DNA of 64,000 bases from Solwaraspora sp. WMMD791 (lineage in GTDB: Bacteria; Actinomycetota; Actinomycetes; Mycobacteriales; Micromonosporaceae): positions 5,247,001-5,311,000 of the forward strand of contig NZ_CP120737.1 of assembly GCF_029581195.1 (NCBI RefSeq), given 5' to 3'. Made by a program: the position numbers and the translations under genes. The number at the start of each line of letters is the position of its first letter. The first letter of the stretch is position 1. Below the pieces are notes generated by a model. The model did no database searches. It saw nothing but the letters and a program-made list of their open reading frames with translations, and was not told where the DNA came from. Positions 1 through 9,254 of the stretch are shown one piece after another.

Positions 1-1
1 G

Positions 2-778
2 GACCGGGCCGACCGCTACCCCGACGACCGGTTCGACGGGTCGGGTGGCCGCTTCGACGGCCCCGACCCGAGGGGCGCGCGGGACGCCTCCCGGTTCGAC
101 GCGCCCGTGTCGGGTGCCCGGTCGCCGGACGAACCGCCATGGCGCGACGCCCGCTGGGACCAGCGGGCGCCCGACGTGGCGGACAGCCCTGGTCCGCGCC
201 GTGCCGCGCTGCCGGCGCTACCGGCCGGCAGCAGCGCCGAGGTCACGCCCTGGTCGTCCGGCGTACGGGAGGTGGCCGACGCCGAACCGGTGCGCCGCAG
301 CCGTCGCTACCGTGACGACGACGAACCTGGTCGTCGCTACCGCGACGACGATGAGTCCGGCCGGCGCTACCGGGCCGACGACCTCGACGGTGGCCGCTAC
401 CGGGCCGACGACCTCGACGGTGGCCGCTACCGGGCCGACGACCTCGACGGTGGCCGATACCGGGCCGACGAACCGGGCGGGCGCTACCGCGCCGACAGCG
501 GCCGGGACTTCCGTGGCGAGCCCGACGGCGGCCGGCGCTACCGGGCCGACGAGTTCGACGGCGGCCGGTACCGCGACGACGGCGACGCCGGTCGCCGCTA
601 CCGGGACGACACCGGCCGGGACCTGCACGACGATGCGGGGCGCGGCTACCGGGACGACGGCGGGCGCGGCTACCGCGACGACGGCTACGCCGACGACGGG
701 CGGGGCCGCTACGGCGACGACGGGCGGGGCCGCTACCGGGACGACTACGAGTACTCCGAGGACCGTCGACGGCGCTAG
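2..778 (+). CDS. Arg/Asp/Tyr-rich repeat protein (5' partial)
   Basis: The frame is already open at base 2 and ends at the TAG at 776-778, so the true start lies before the window and 258 residues are visible. Almost all of it is low-complexity sequence made of RYRADD and RYRDD blocks with alternating acidic and basic residues, including a perfect triple decapeptide RYRADDLDGG near residues 122-151. I see no membrane segment, signal peptide or known domain. It looks intrinsically disordered and very strongly charged. An internal GTG at 107 could start a shorter form, but the same composition runs on upstream of it. The gene converges on nuoD with only 7 bases between the stops. I do not recognise its function. 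Confidence 0.7.
   Translation, partial: DRADRYPDDRFDGSGGRFDGPDPRGARDASRFDAPVSGARSPDEPPWRDARWDQRAPDVADSPGPRRAALPALPAGSSAEVTPWSSGVREVADAEPVRRSRRYRDDDEPGRRYRDDDESGRRYRADDLDGGRYRADDLDGGRYRADDLDGGRYRADEPGGRYRADSGRDFRGEPDGGRRYRADEFDGGRYRDDGDAGRRYRDDTGRDLHDDAGRGYRDDGGRGYRDDGYADDGRGRYGDDGRGRYRDDYEYSEDRRRR
365..454 (+). repeat. 30-base tandem repeat, 3 perfect copies, in frame
   Basis: The unit begins CGCTACCGGGCCGACGACCT and repeats at 365-394, 395-424 and 425-454. A degenerate fourth copy follows. It encodes RYRADDLDGG three times, so copy-number change would keep the reading frame. Confidence 0.95.
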
Positions 779-785
779 CCCGACC

Positions 786-1976
786 TCACTTGTCGATGTC
801 ACCGACCACGAAGAACATCGACCCGAGGATCGCCACCAGATCCGGCACCAGGCTGCCCGGGATCAGCGTCGCCAACGCCTGCACGTTGGCGTACGAGGCG
901 GTCCGCAGCTTGAGCCGCCACGGCGTCTTTTCGCCCCGGGACACCAGGTAGTAGCCGTTGACGCCGAGCGGGTTCTCGGTCCAGGCGTACGTGTGCCCCT
1001 CGGGTGCCTTGACCACCTTGGGCAGCCGGACGTTCACCGGCCCGGTCAGCTGGTCGACCCGGTCCAGGCAGCGGCGGGCCAGATCGAGGGAGACGTACAC
1101 CTGGTCGAGCAGGACCTCGAACCGGGCATGGCAGTCGCCGGTGCGCCGGGTGACGACCGGGACGTCGAGCTCACCGTAGGCGAGGTACGGCTCGTCGCGG
1201 CGCAGGTCAAGGTCGAGCCCGCTGGCCCTTGCCACCGGGCCGGACGCGCCGAACGCGGCGGCGGTGGCGGCGTCGAGCACCCCGACGCCGACCGTACGGG
1301 CGAGGAAGATCTCGTTGCGCCGGATCAGCCGGTCCAGGTCGGGCATCCGCGCCTCGACCTGGCCGATGGCCTCCCGGGCCCGGCGGGTCCAGCCGGCCGG
1401 CACCTCCTCCTTGAGGCCGCCGACCCGGTTGAACATGTAGTGCATCCGCCCGCCGGAGACCTCCTCCATGACGGTCTGCAGGGTCTCCCGCTCCCGGAAC
1501 GAGTAGAACACCGGAGTGAGCGCCCCGATCTCCAGTGGATACGAGCCGAGGAACATCAGGTGGTTCAGCACCCGGTTCAGCTCGGCCAGCGCGGTCCGCA
1601 GCCAGACGGCCCGTTCCGGCACCTCGATGCCCATCAGCCGCTCGACGGCGAGCACCACGCCGAGTTCGTTGCCGAATGCCGACAACCAGTCGTGCCGGTT
1701 CGCCAGCATGATGATCTGGCGGTAGTCGCGCACCTCGAACAGCTTCTCGGCACCCCGGTGCATGTAGCCGACGATCGGCTCACAGGAGACCACCCGCTCG
1801 CCGTCGAGGACCAGCTTGAGGCGGAGTACGCCGTGTGTGGACGGATGCTGCGGGCCGATGTTGAGCACCATGTCGGCGGTGTCCAGCCCGGCACCCGTGC
1901 CGACGGTGACCTGACGGAGCCCGGCTGCCGGGTCGGCCACGGGCAGCGAACCGGTCTCGGTGTCCATGCCGGTCAT
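786..1976 (-). CDS. nuoD: NADH-quinone oxidoreductase subunit D, stand-alone second copy
   Basis: This 396-residue protein is the 49-kDa/NuoD subunit of respiratory complex I, which forms part of the quinone pocket next to iron-sulfur cluster N2 on the cytoplasmic side. The motifs GPQHPSTHG (41-49), HRG (73-75) and the typical C-terminus ending in GDIDK are present. No other nuo gene is nearby, so this is a stand-alone copy like the nuoD2 genes of streptomycetes. The start was chosen at ATG 1976, which overlaps the stop of the upstream methyltransferase gene (ATGA). A second ATG lies 9 bases downstream. Residue 97 is Trp where the quinone-binding Tyr of complex I (bovine Tyr108) is expected, in RHDW instead of RxDY. 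The identity as a NuoD family member is certain; whether it works in complex I is not. Confidence 0.95.
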   Translation of the reverse strand: MTGMDTETGSLPVADPAAGLRQVTVGTGAGLDTADMVLNIGPQHPSTHGVLRLKLVLDGERVVSCEPIVGYMHRGAEKLFEVRDYRQIIMLANRHDWLSAFGNELGVVLAVERLMGIEVPERAVWLRTALAELNRVLNHLMFLGSYPLEIGALTPVFYSFRERETLQTVMEEVSGGRMHYMFNRVGGLKEEVPAGWTRRAREAIGQVEARMPDLDRLIRRNEIFLARTVGVGVLDAATAAAFGASGPVARASGLDLDLRRDEPYLAYGELDVPVVTRRTGDCHARFEVLLDQVYVSLDLARRCLDRVDQLTGPVNVRLPKVVKAPEGHTYAWTENPLGVNGYYLVSRGEKTPWRLKLRTASYANVQALATLIPGSLVPDLVAILGSMFFVVGDIDK

Positions 1977-3115
1977 CGTGCCATGTCGTCCCCGCCCTCG
2001 TCGGCCAGCAGCGCGGCGGCCGCGTCGGTGGCCGGCGGCGGCCCGTCCACGTCGGCCGGCAGCGAACCGTCCTCGGCGGTCAGGCCGACGGGTTGCAGCA
2101 GCCACCAGTGCGCGCCCAGGCCGTACGGGTCGGTCAGTTCGGCGGCGGTGCCGGCGGCGGACAGCGCGGCGAGGTAGCCGCGCGGGTCGCTGCCGGCCAG
2201 GGTCAGCGGCGGCCGGGCACCGGACACGCCCAGCGTCCGCAGGACGTCGCGTTGACGGCGCAGCAGATGACCGGCGCCACCGGCGGCGACGGTGCCGGCG
2301 GCGGCCACCGCGTCGATCGCCACGTGGGCGGTGATGTCGCAGGAGCCGTCGGGTATCGGGGCCACGGTCCGACCGGACCGGTAACCGGTCAGCGTGCTGG
2401 CGGTGGGGCGTTCGGCGTACCGGTGGCCGTAGTCGACGGCGACCGCGACGCCCCGCCGCAGCGTCCGGACGGCCTCGGCCCAGGCCTCGTCGCGGGCCCG
2501 GCCGAGGTCGGCCCGGCCGTCGTCGGGCAGCGCCGGCCACCACCGGGCCAGCCAGGCGGCGTCGGCGTCGGTGAGCGGGTCGCCGGGCCGCTCGGCACCG
2601 GTGACCGGGTCGACCAGGCCGTACCGCACCGCGCCGTCGACCCGCACGGCCAGATCCAGCGGTACGTTGTCCAGCCATTCGGTGGCGACGAGCAGCCCGA
2701 CGACCCCGGTCGGGAAGGTGGCCTGCCAGCCGATGTCGGTGGCCAGCCCGGCGGGTCGGTCGGCGTGGTCGACGCCGATCAGCCGGAGCCGTCCGGCGAG
2801 CGGCCGCCGGTCGCCCGGTGCGGGGCGACCCCGGTCCCGCCCTGGCCGATCCCCGTCCGGCCGTGGTCCGGTCAGTTCGTGGACGGCGGCGAGCAGTTCG
2901 CCGCCCCCGGCACCGACGTCGACCAGGTCGAGCGGGTCGGGGTGGCCGAGCAGCCGGTCGACCCGGGTCAGCAGCCGCAGCACCGCCGTGGCGAACGGCA
3001 CCCCGCTCTGGGCGCTGGTCCGGAAGTGCGCCGCCGGCACCGGCGGGTCCCCGGCCCGGTAGAAGCCCTGCGGACCGTAGAGCGCCCGGGTCATGGCGGC
3101 CCGCCAGGTCAGCAC
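1973..3115 (-). CDS. SAM-dependent methyltransferase, MidA/NDUFAF7 (DUF185, COG1565) family
   Basis: This 380-residue protein shows the features of the MidA family: N-terminal ALYGPQGFY and HFRTS, a SAM-binding motif [11 protein letters not shown] (65-75), and [10 protein letters not shown] followed by VDYGH. The human member NDUFAF7 dimethylates an arginine of NDUFS2, the homologue of NuoD. Here the gene is followed directly by nuoD with a four-base ATGA overlap, so enzyme and probable substrate are translationally coupled. The start GTG at 3115 gives the family N-terminus; ATG 3094 is a shorter alternative. A 115-base gap separates it from the divergent DUF2520 gene. Family assignment is by motif recall; the NuoD substrate is inferred from family knowledge and coupling. 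Confidence 0.85.
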   Translation of the reverse strand: MLTWRAAMTRALYGPQGFYRAGDPPVPAAHFRTSAQSGVPFATAVLRLLTRVDRLLGHPDPLDLVDVGAGGGELLAAVHELTGPRPDGDRPGRDRGRPAPGDRRPLAGRLRLIGVDHADRPAGLATDIGWQATFPTGVVGLLVATEWLDNVPLDLAVRVDGAVRYGLVDPVTGAERPGDPLTDADAAWLARWWPALPDDGRADLGRARDEAWAEAVRTLRRGVAVAVDYGHRYAERPTASTLTGYRSGRTVAPIPDGSCDITAHVAIDAVAAAGTVAAGGAGHLLRRQRDVLRTLGVSGARPPLTLAGSDPRGYLAALSAAGTAAELTDPYGLGAHWWLLQPVGLTAEDGSLPADVDGPPPATDAAAALLADEGGDDMAR

Positions 3116-3230
3116 CCGGCCAACCCTAGTCGACGGGGGTGAAGGTTTTCACACACCATGTTTCGGCCGTGTGGCGGCGGCGCATACTGGGCATCGACCG
3201 GTACCCCCGTTTCGAGGACTGGATCACGTT

Positions 3231-4178
3231 ATGAGCGCATTGGCGCGCCCGGCAGCGGACGTCTCCGCCGACCGGGACATCGGCCCCGCCGTCGGGGTCA
3301 TCGGCGCCGGACGGGTCGGCGTGGTGCTCGCCGCCGCCCTCGCCGCCGCCGGCTACCGGATCACCGCCGTCTCCGGTGACAGCCCGACCAGCCGACAACG
3401 GACCGCCCGGATGCTGCCCGGTGTGCCGCGTCGGCCGGTCCCCGCTGTGCCGGCCACCGCCGACCTGCTGATCCTGAGCGTGCCCGACGACACCCTGCCC
3501 GGCCTGGTGGCCGAGCTCACCGCCCGGCAGGTGCTGCGAACCGGTCAGGTGGTGGCGCACACCTCGGGCGCGTACGGGCTCGGGGTGCTCGCGCCGGTGG
3601 AGCGTGCCGGGGCCGTCGGGCTGGCACTGCACCCGGCGATGACCTTCACCGGGCAGCCGGAGGATCTCGACCGGTTGCCCGGCATCAGCTACGGCGTCAC
3701 CGCGCCGGCATCGCTGCGGGCCCTGGCGCAGCGGCTCGTCGCCGATCTCGGCGGCAGCGTCGAGTGGGTCGACGAGGCCGACCGTCCGCTGTACCACGCC
3801 GCGTTGGCACACGGTGCCAATCACCTGGTCACCCTGGTCAACGAGGCCGCCGACCGGCTGCGCGACGCCGGGGTCGGTGACCCGGCGAAAGTGCTGGCGC
3901 CGCTGCTGCGGGCGGCCCTGGACAACGCGCTCGCGCAGGGCGACGCGGCGCTGACCGGGCCGGTGTCGCGCGGCGACGCCGGCACCGTCGCGCGGCACGT
4001 CGACCGGCTGGCCGGGACCGCGCCGGAGAGTCTGCCGAGCTACCTGGCGCTGGCCCGGCGGACCGCCGACCGGGCGATCGCCGCCGGCCGGCTGTCGGCC
4101 GGCGACGCCGTACCGCTGCTCGACGTGCTGGCCGGCCGGGACACCGCCGCCGCGGCGCGTCGGGAGTGGGCGCGGTGA
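3231..4178 (+). CDS. Rossmann-fold oxidoreductase with DUF2520 domain, beside panC
   Basis: The 315-residue protein has an N-terminal NAD(P)-binding motif GVIGAGRVG near residues 22-30 and a helical C-terminal half (DUF2520) with LHPAMTFTG and HGANHLVTL. It resembles 6-phosphogluconate/ketopantoate reductase-like enzymes. The M. tuberculosis equivalent Rv3603c also precedes panC-panD. The gene runs into panC with a GTGA overlap. A role as ketopantoate reductase in pantothenate synthesis is attractive from the context but remains inference. ATG 3231 was chosen because the Rossmann motif follows at the usual distance and no longer start fits the family. A possible promoter (TTTCGG 3161-3166, CATACT 3183-3188) lies upstream. 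Confidence 0.85.
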   Translation: MSALARPAADVSADRDIGPAVGVIGAGRVGVVLAAALAAAGYRITAVSGDSPTSRQRTARMLPGVPRRPVPAVPATADLLILSVPDDTLPGLVAELTARQVLRTGQVVAHTSGAYGLGVLAPVERAGAVGLALHPAMTFTGQPEDLDRLPGISYGVTAPASLRALAQRLVADLGGSVEWVDEADRPLYHAALAHGANHLVTLVNEAADRLRDAGVGDPAKVLAPLLRAALDNALAQGDAALTGPVSRGDAGTVARHVDRLAGTAPESLPSYLALARRTADRAIAAGRLSAGDAVPLLDVLAGRDTAAAARREWAR

Positions 4179-4204
4179 GTGCGTCGGGAGTGGGCGCGGT
4201 GAGT
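4157..4204 (+). repeat. 24-base perfect tandem duplication over the DUF2520/panC junction
   Basis: The unit starting GCGTCGGGAGTGGGCGCGGT occupies 4157-4180 and again 4181-4204. It contains the TGA stop of the upstream gene and the GTG start of panC, so panC has two identical in-frame GTGA contexts at 4175 and 4199, eight codons apart. Confidence 0.9.
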
Positions 4205-5104
4205 GCGTCGACGACGGCCGGCCTGCAGGTCGCCTGGACCCGTGCCGAGCTGGCCGCCGTGCGTTCCGGCTGGACCGGATCGGTGGCCGTGGTGATGACG
4301 ATGGGGGCGCTGCACGACGGGCACGCCGCCCTGCTGCAGGCGGCCGTGGCCCGGGCCGACCACGTCATCGTGACGATCTTCGTCAACCCGCTGCAGTTCG
4401 GCCCGACCGAGGATTTCGACCGCTATCCGCGCACCATCGACGACGACCTGGAGATCTGCCGGAAGGCCGGGGTCGGGCTGGTGTTCGCGCCGGGCCGGGC
4501 CGAGATCTACCCGGACGGCGAGCCGATGGTCCGGGTGAATCCCGGACCGGTCGGCGAGACGTTGGAGGGGGCGAGCCGGCCCGGCTTCTTCCACGGCGTA
4601 CTCACCGTGGTGCTCAAGCTGCTCCAGCTGACCCGCCCCGATCTGGCCTTCTTCGGCGAGAAGGACTACCAGCAGCTGACTCTGGTCCGGCGGATGGTGC
4701 GGGACCTGGACCTTCCGGTGGAGATCGTCGGGGTGCCGACCGTCCGGGAGACCGACGGGCTGGCCCGGTCGAGCCGTAACCGGTACCTGTCCCCGTCGCA
4801 ACGGCAGACGGCGCTGGGGCTGGCCGTGGCGTTGCGGGCCGGGGCGGCAGCGGCCGACGCCGGAGGTGACGCCGCCGAGGTGGTGGCTGCCGGCCGGGCC
4901 GCCTTCGACCAGCACACCGCCGGTGCCGCCGAGCTGGACTACCTGGTGTTGACCGACCCCGACCTGGCCCCGCCGGTGGCCGGCCCGGCCCGGCTGCTGA
5001 TCGCGGCCCGGGTCGGTGCGACCCGGTTGATCGACAACTCGCCGGTGGACCTGAGCGGCCCCCGACCCGACCTGCAGTCCGGCCCGCGATCGGAAGGACC
5101 CTGA
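4175..5104 (+). CDS. panC: pantoate--beta-alanine ligase
   Basis: Pantothenate synthetase condenses pantoate and beta-alanine with ATP in the cytoplasm, the last step to vitamin B5. The 309-residue protein has the nucleotide-binding MGALHDGH (43-50), [19 protein letters not shown] and SSRNRYLSP motifs. The start is taken as GTG 4175, overlapping the DUF2520 stop; an identical GTG at 4199 comes from a 24-base duplication and would remove the first eight residues (MSASGVGA), which are not conserved. The stop overlaps the panD start (TGATG at 5102-5106). The three genes therefore form one translationally coupled unit for pantothenate synthesis. Confidence 0.97.
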   Translation: MSASGVGAVSASTTAGLQVAWTRAELAAVRSGWTGSVAVVMTMGALHDGHAALLQAAVARADHVIVTIFVNPLQFGPTEDFDRYPRTIDDDLEICRKAGVGLVFAPGRAEIYPDGEPMVRVNPGPVGETLEGASRPGFFHGVLTVVLKLLQLTRPDLAFFGEKDYQQLTLVRRMVRDLDLPVEIVGVPTVRETDGLARSSRNRYLSPSQRQTALGLAVALRAGAAAADAGGDAAEVVAAGRAAFDQHTAGAAELDYLVLTDPDLAPPVAGPARLLIAARVGATRLIDNSPVDLSGPRPDLQSGPRSEGP

Positions 5105-5550
5105 TGCTGCGCACCATGCTCAAGTCGAAGATCCACCGGGCCACGGTGACCCAGGCCGACCTGCACTACGTCGGCTCGGTAACCGTCGACGCCGATCTGC
5201 TCGACGCGGCGGACCTGCTCCCCGGTGAGCAGGTCGCCATCGTGGACGTGACGAACGGGGCGCGGCTGGAGACGTACGTCATCGAAGGTGCCCGGGGCAG
5301 CGGCGTGATCGGCATCAACGGTGCCGCCGCCCACCTGGTGCACCCCGGCGACCTGGTCATCCTGATCGCGTACGGGCAGTTCACCGACGAGCAGGCGCGG
5401 GCCTTCAGCCCCCGGGTGGTACACGTCGACGCCGCCAACCGGGTGATCCAGTTGGACGCGGACCCGGCCGGCGCTCCGGTCGGCCTGGTCGGCGACCCGG
5501 TACGCGGTGATCGGGCCGTCGGCTGGCCGGCGGTTGCCGCCACGCCGTAG
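5104..5550 (+). CDS. panD: aspartate 1-decarboxylase proenzyme
   Basis: PanD makes beta-alanine from aspartate for PanC. The 148-residue proenzyme has the canonical self-cleavage site Gly24-Ser25 (YVGSVT), where Ser25 becomes the pyruvoyl cofactor, plus Lys9, and NGAAAH near residues 72-77. The C-terminal tail of about 20 residues beyond the usual end is rich in Gly, Pro and Val and probably flexible. ATG 5104 overlaps the panC TGA. A weak hairpin (GTGGGAC 5552-5558 with GTCCCAC 5578-5584) follows the stop. Confidence 0.97.
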   Translation: MLRTMLKSKIHRATVTQADLHYVGSVTVDADLLDAADLLPGEQVAIVDVTNGARLETYVIEGARGSGVIGINGAAAHLVHPGDLVILIAYGQFTDEQARAFSPRVVHVDAANRVIQLDADPAGAPVGLVGDPVRGDRAVGWPAVAATP

Positions 5551-5668
5551 CGTGGGACGTCACCGCCGTACCGTGCTGTCCCACCGTCACCGGTCGGTGA
5601 CCGGAAGCTCACGTATGCTCGGCGGTCCGTACTACTGCCTGCCAGCCAGTGCCCGTGGGAGGGACACG

Positions 5669-6574
5669 ATGCGTCGATGGACCGCCGCCGTAGCGGTCGG
5701 CGGAGCGCTCGCGCTCGGCCTGACCGGTTGTGGTCTGCCTGCCGGGGTGGACGGGAAGCTGACCAACAGTTGGCAGCCGATCCCCGAGCCGACCCCGTTC
5801 GTGCCCCCGGCGGAGGTCTGCCACTCGGGTGACTTCGCCGAGACCGCCTACCTGTCGTCGTACAGCCCGGTGGACTGCACCGCGCCGCACCGGACCGAGA
5901 CGGTGCACGTCGGCGCGTTCGGCGCGGCGGTGGCCGAGGCGGCCGAGCCGCCCGCCCAGGGGTCGGCGGAGATCCGTGGCGCGTACGCCGAGTGCGACAC
6001 CAAGGCCAGCGAGTACGTCGGCGGTGACTGGCGCTCCGGCCGGCTGTGGATCGGGGTCGCGGTGCCCTCGCCGGCGGCCTGGGAGGGCGGCGCCCGGTGG
6101 TTCCGCTGTGACATGACGGAGCTGACCAACGTCGAGGACAACGGCGGTACGGCCAGCCGTACCGCGAGTCTGCGCGACGCGCTCGCCGAGCCGTCCCCGC
6201 TGCACCTGACCTGTTACGCGGTGCGCAACGACAGCAACGGCGCGATCGACACGATGCCGGCGGAGCAGTGCGACAAGCCGCACAACGCGGAGTTCGCCGG
6301 GGTGTGGCAGGCGCCGGACATTCCGTTTCCCACCCAGGACCGGGACTGGGCCCAGTTCCACGCCGAGTGCCGCAAGATCATCGGCCGGTACGCCGGGGTG
6401 CCGCTCGACGACAACCTGCAGTTCCGTACGGGTGTGATCTCGCTGCCGGGTGGCGCGACCGAGTGGGCGGCCGGCAACCGGGGGGTCCGCTGCTACCTGT
6501 GGCTCAACGAGCGCAACGTCAGCCGTTCGCTCAAGGGTGCCGGGACCGACGGACTGCCGATCCAGTACGAGTAG
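5669..6574 (+). CDS. septum-formation family lipoprotein
   Basis: The 301-residue protein begins with a lipoprotein signal (MRRWTAAVAVGGALALGL, then LTGC), so it should be anchored outside the membrane by a lipidated Cys. The mature part has two similar Cys-containing modules: VDCTAPHRTETVHVG and the paired PAEQCDKPHNAEFAGV, each followed by a C..Y/W region. This is the pattern of the Septum_form (PF13845) family. GTGGGAGGG lies about 10 bases before ATG 5669. It sits alone between panD and nadB, with gaps of 118 and 78 bases. A role in cell division is taken from the family name only. Confidence 0.8.
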   Translation: MRRWTAAVAVGGALALGLTGCGLPAGVDGKLTNSWQPIPEPTPFVPPAEVCHSGDFAETAYLSSYSPVDCTAPHRTETVHVGAFGAAVAEAAEPPAQGSAEIRGAYAECDTKASEYVGGDWRSGRLWIGVAVPSPAAWEGGARWFRCDMTELTNVEDNGGTASRTASLRDALAEPSPLHLTCYAVRNDSNGAIDTMPAEQCDKPHNAEFAGVWQAPDIPFPTQDRDWAQFHAECRKIIGRYAGVPLDDNLQFRTGVISLPGGATEWAAGNRGVRCYLWLNERNVSRSLKGAGTDGLPIQYE

Positions 6575-6652
6575 GCGTCGGTGCGGGTGCACCGGCCCAC
6601 ATCCGGTCGCCCCGGCGCACCAGGTCGTCGTCAGGCGGGGTTGACTGACTCC

Positions 6653-8347
6653 ATGCTCGTGCCTACCCCGGAACTGCCCGCCCTGCCGGGCCGGCTCGCC
6701 GCGCCGCAGCCCGGTTGGGCGGAGACCACCGACGTGGTGGTCGTCGGCTCCGGGATCGCCGGTCTGACCGCCGCGCTCTACCTGCGGGAAGCCGGCCTGC
6801 ACGTCACCGTCGTGACCAAGGTCAACATCGACGACGGCTCCACCCGCTGGGCGCAGGGCGGGATCGCCGCCGTGCTGGACCCGCTGGACACTCCGGCCGC
6901 GCACGCCCAGGACACCGAGGTCGCCGGCGTCGGCCTCTGCGACCGGGACGCGGTCCGGACCCTGGTGGAGGAGGGGCCGGCCCGGATCCGTGAGCTGATC
7001 CGGGTCGGTGCGGAGTTCGACCGCGACGCCGCCGGCATGCTGCTGCTCACCCGGGAGGGCGGGCACCGGGCGAACCGCATCGTGCACGCTGGCGGCGACG
7101 CCACCGGTGCCGAGGTGCAGCGGGCGCTGCACGCGGCGGTCCGCCGGGACCCGTGGATCCGCCTGGTGGAGCACGCCCTGGTGGTCGACCTGCTGCGGGC
7201 GGCCCCGGAGCGCGCCGGGGCACCGGGCGCGGCCTGTGGGGTCACCCTGCACGTGCTCGGCGAGGGCTCCCCGGACGGGGTCGGGGCGATCCTGGCCCGG
7301 GCCGTGGTGCTGGCCACCGGCGGGATGGGGCAGATCTTCGCCACCACCACCAACCCGGCGGTCTCCACCGGCGACGGGGTGGCTCTCGCACTGCGGGCCG
7401 GCGCGGTCGTGGCCGATCTGGAGTTCGTCCAGTTCCATCCCACCGCACTGGCGGTGCCCGGCGGGGCCGGTGGCAGCGGACAGCAGCCGCTGGTCTCCGA
7501 GGCGCTGCGCGGCGAGGGCGCCCACCTGGTCGACCCGGACGGCAAACGGTTCATGCTCGGCCAGCACGAACTCGCCGAGCTGGCCCCCCGGGACGTGGTC
7601 GCCAAGGGCATCCACCGGGTGATGGTGGCCAACGACAGCGACCACGTCCATCTGGACGCCCGGCATCTGGGCGCCGAGTTCCTGGACCGGCGCTTTCCGA
7701 CCATCGTCGCCTCCTGCCGGGCCGCCGGCATCGAGCCGGCGCAGGCGTTGATCCCGGTCGCGCCGGCCGCGCACTACGCCTCCGGCGGCGTCCGTACCGA
7801 CCTGCACGGCCGGACCAGCATCCCCGGCCTGTACGCCTGTGGCGAGGTGGCCTGCACGGGGGTGCACGGCGCCAACCGGTTGGCCAGCAACTCGCTGCTG
7901 GAAGGGCTGGTGTTCGCCCGGCGGATCGCCCGGGACATCGCCCGTCAGCTGCCCGCCCAGCGGGATCCGGCCGGGTCTGGGGCCGACCCCGGTGCCGGTT
8001 CCGGGTGGGTCGTGGCGGCGACCGCCCGGCAGCCGTTGCAGCGGGCGATGAGCCGGGGCGCCGGGGTACTGCGGTCGGCGGCCACCCTCGACGGCGCGGC
8101 GACCGCGCTGCGCGCCGCGGCCGCCGTACCGGGTGTGCCCGGCACCGCCGACTGGGAGACGACTAATCTGGTCACCGTCGCCACCGCGCTGGTGGCGGCG
8201 GCGTACGCCCGGCAGGAGACCCGGGGTTGTCACTGGCGTGACGACTTCCCCGATGCCGACGAGGACTGGCTGGGACATCTGGTGAGCGGTCTCGGCTCCG
8301 CCGGAGCGCCCACCCTGACCTGGGAGCCGTCATGCGCAGCGAGCTGA
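6653..8347 (+). CDS. nadB: L-aspartate oxidase
   Basis: NadB is the FAD enzyme that oxidises L-aspartate to iminoaspartate, the first step of de novo NAD synthesis. The 564-residue protein shows the FAD-binding VVVGSGIAGL (28-37), STRWAQGGIAA, the active-site region EFVQFHPTAL, and the C-terminal GEVACTGVHGANRLASNSLLEG. The start ATG 6653 fits the family; an upstream extension has no ribosome-binding site. The last 16 bases overlap nadC. The partner gene nadA (quinolinate synthase), usually adjacent in actinobacteria, is not in the window. Confidence 0.97.
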   Translation: MLVPTPELPALPGRLAAPQPGWAETTDVVVVGSGIAGLTAALYLREAGLHVTVVTKVNIDDGSTRWAQGGIAAVLDPLDTPAAHAQDTEVAGVGLCDRDAVRTLVEEGPARIRELIRVGAEFDRDAAGMLLLTREGGHRANRIVHAGGDATGAEVQRALHAAVRRDPWIRLVEHALVVDLLRAAPERAGAPGAACGVTLHVLGEGSPDGVGAILARAVVLATGGMGQIFATTTNPAVSTGDGVALALRAGAVVADLEFVQFHPTALAVPGGAGGSGQQPLVSEALRGEGAHLVDPDGKRFMLGQHELAELAPRDVVAKGIHRVMVANDSDHVHLDARHLGAEFLDRRFPTIVASCRAAGIEPAQALIPVAPAAHYASGGVRTDLHGRTSIPGLYACGEVACTGVHGANRLASNSLLEGLVFARRIARDIARQLPAQRDPAGSGADPGAGSGWVVAATARQPLQRAMSRGAGVLRSAATLDGAATALRAAAAVPGVPGTADWETTNLVTVATALVAAAYARQETRGCHWRDDFPDADEDWLGHLVSGLGSAGAPTLTWEPSCAAS

Positions 8348-9237
8348 CCGCCGGGCCGGTCGACGGCGACCTCGACCCCGTCGTGGTCGAGCGGGTGGTG
8401 GCGACCGCGCTCGCCGAGGATCTCGGTCCGGCCGGGTTGGACGTGACCACGGCCGCGACGATCGACGCCGACCAGATGGGCACCGCCGAGCTGGTGGCCC
8501 GGGCCGACGGGGTGGTGGCCGGGCTGGCGCTGGTCGCCGCCGTGTTCGACGCGGTGCCGTCGCCCGGTACGCCGGTCGAGGTGCGGTTGCACTGCCGCGA
8601 CGGTGACCGGGTGCCGGTCGGTACGGTGCTGGCCTCGGTGACCGGGCCGGTCCGGACCCTGCTGACCGGGGAACGGACCGCGTTGAACCTGATCAGCCGG
8701 CTGTCCGGGATCGCCACCCACACCCGCGCCTGGGCCGACGCGCTGGCCGGTTCGACGGCGACCGTGCTCGACACCCGCAAGACCACCCCGGGGCTGCGGG
8801 CGTTGGAGAAGTACGCGGTGCGCGTCGGCGGCGGCGGCAACAAGCGGATGGGCCTGTTCGACGTGGCGATGGTCAAGGACAACCACAAGCTGGCTGCCGG
8901 CGGGGTGGGGGCGGCGTACCGTCGGGTCCGCGCGGCGTTCCCGCAGGTGCCGGTCGAGGTCGAGGTGACGACGCTGGCCGAGGCGGTGGAGGCGGTGGCG
9001 GCCGGGGCGACGTTCCTGCTCTGCGACAACATGCCACCGGAGCTGCTGCGGGAGGTGGTGGCCGCCGTCGGCGACCGTGCCGAGTTGGAGGCGACCGGGG
9101 GGTTGACGCTGGCCAACGCGGCGCGGTACGCGGCGACCGGGGTGGACTACCTGTCGGTGGGGGCGCTCACCCACTCTTCGCCGATCATGGACATCGCCCT
9201 GGACCTGCGGCCGGCCGCCGACGGGCCGTCGCGCTGA
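8332..9237 (+). CDS. nadC: nicotinate-nucleotide diphosphorylase (carboxylating)
   Basis: Quinolinate phosphoribosyltransferase converts quinolinate and PRPP to nicotinate mononucleotide. The 301-residue protein has the expected EDLG..DVTT start region, ERTALNLISRLSGIAT, the catalytic DTRKTTPGLRALEKYAV, and GGGGNKRMGLFD followed by KDNHK. ATG 8332 lies inside the end of nadB, so translation is coupled. coaX follows after 17 bases, which places NAD and CoA precursor genes in one transcription unit. Confidence 0.97.
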   Translation: MRSELTAGPVDGDLDPVVVERVVATALAEDLGPAGLDVTTAATIDADQMGTAELVARADGVVAGLALVAAVFDAVPSPGTPVEVRLHCRDGDRVPVGTVLASVTGPVRTLLTGERTALNLISRLSGIATHTRAWADALAGSTATVLDTRKTTPGLRALEKYAVRVGGGGNKRMGLFDVAMVKDNHKLAAGGVGAAYRRVRAAFPQVPVEVEVTTLAEAVEAVAAGATFLLCDNMPPELLREVVAAVGDRAELEATGGLTLANAARYAATGVDYLSVGALTHSSPIMDIALDLRPAADGPSR

Positions 9238-9254
9238 CTGGCCGGGAGGACGAC

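Noticed and set aside
45-2177. A long plus-strand frame through the repeat gene and opposite nuoD
   Set aside because: It results from GC bias and the repeat; nuoD and the methyltransferase on the other strand are clear.
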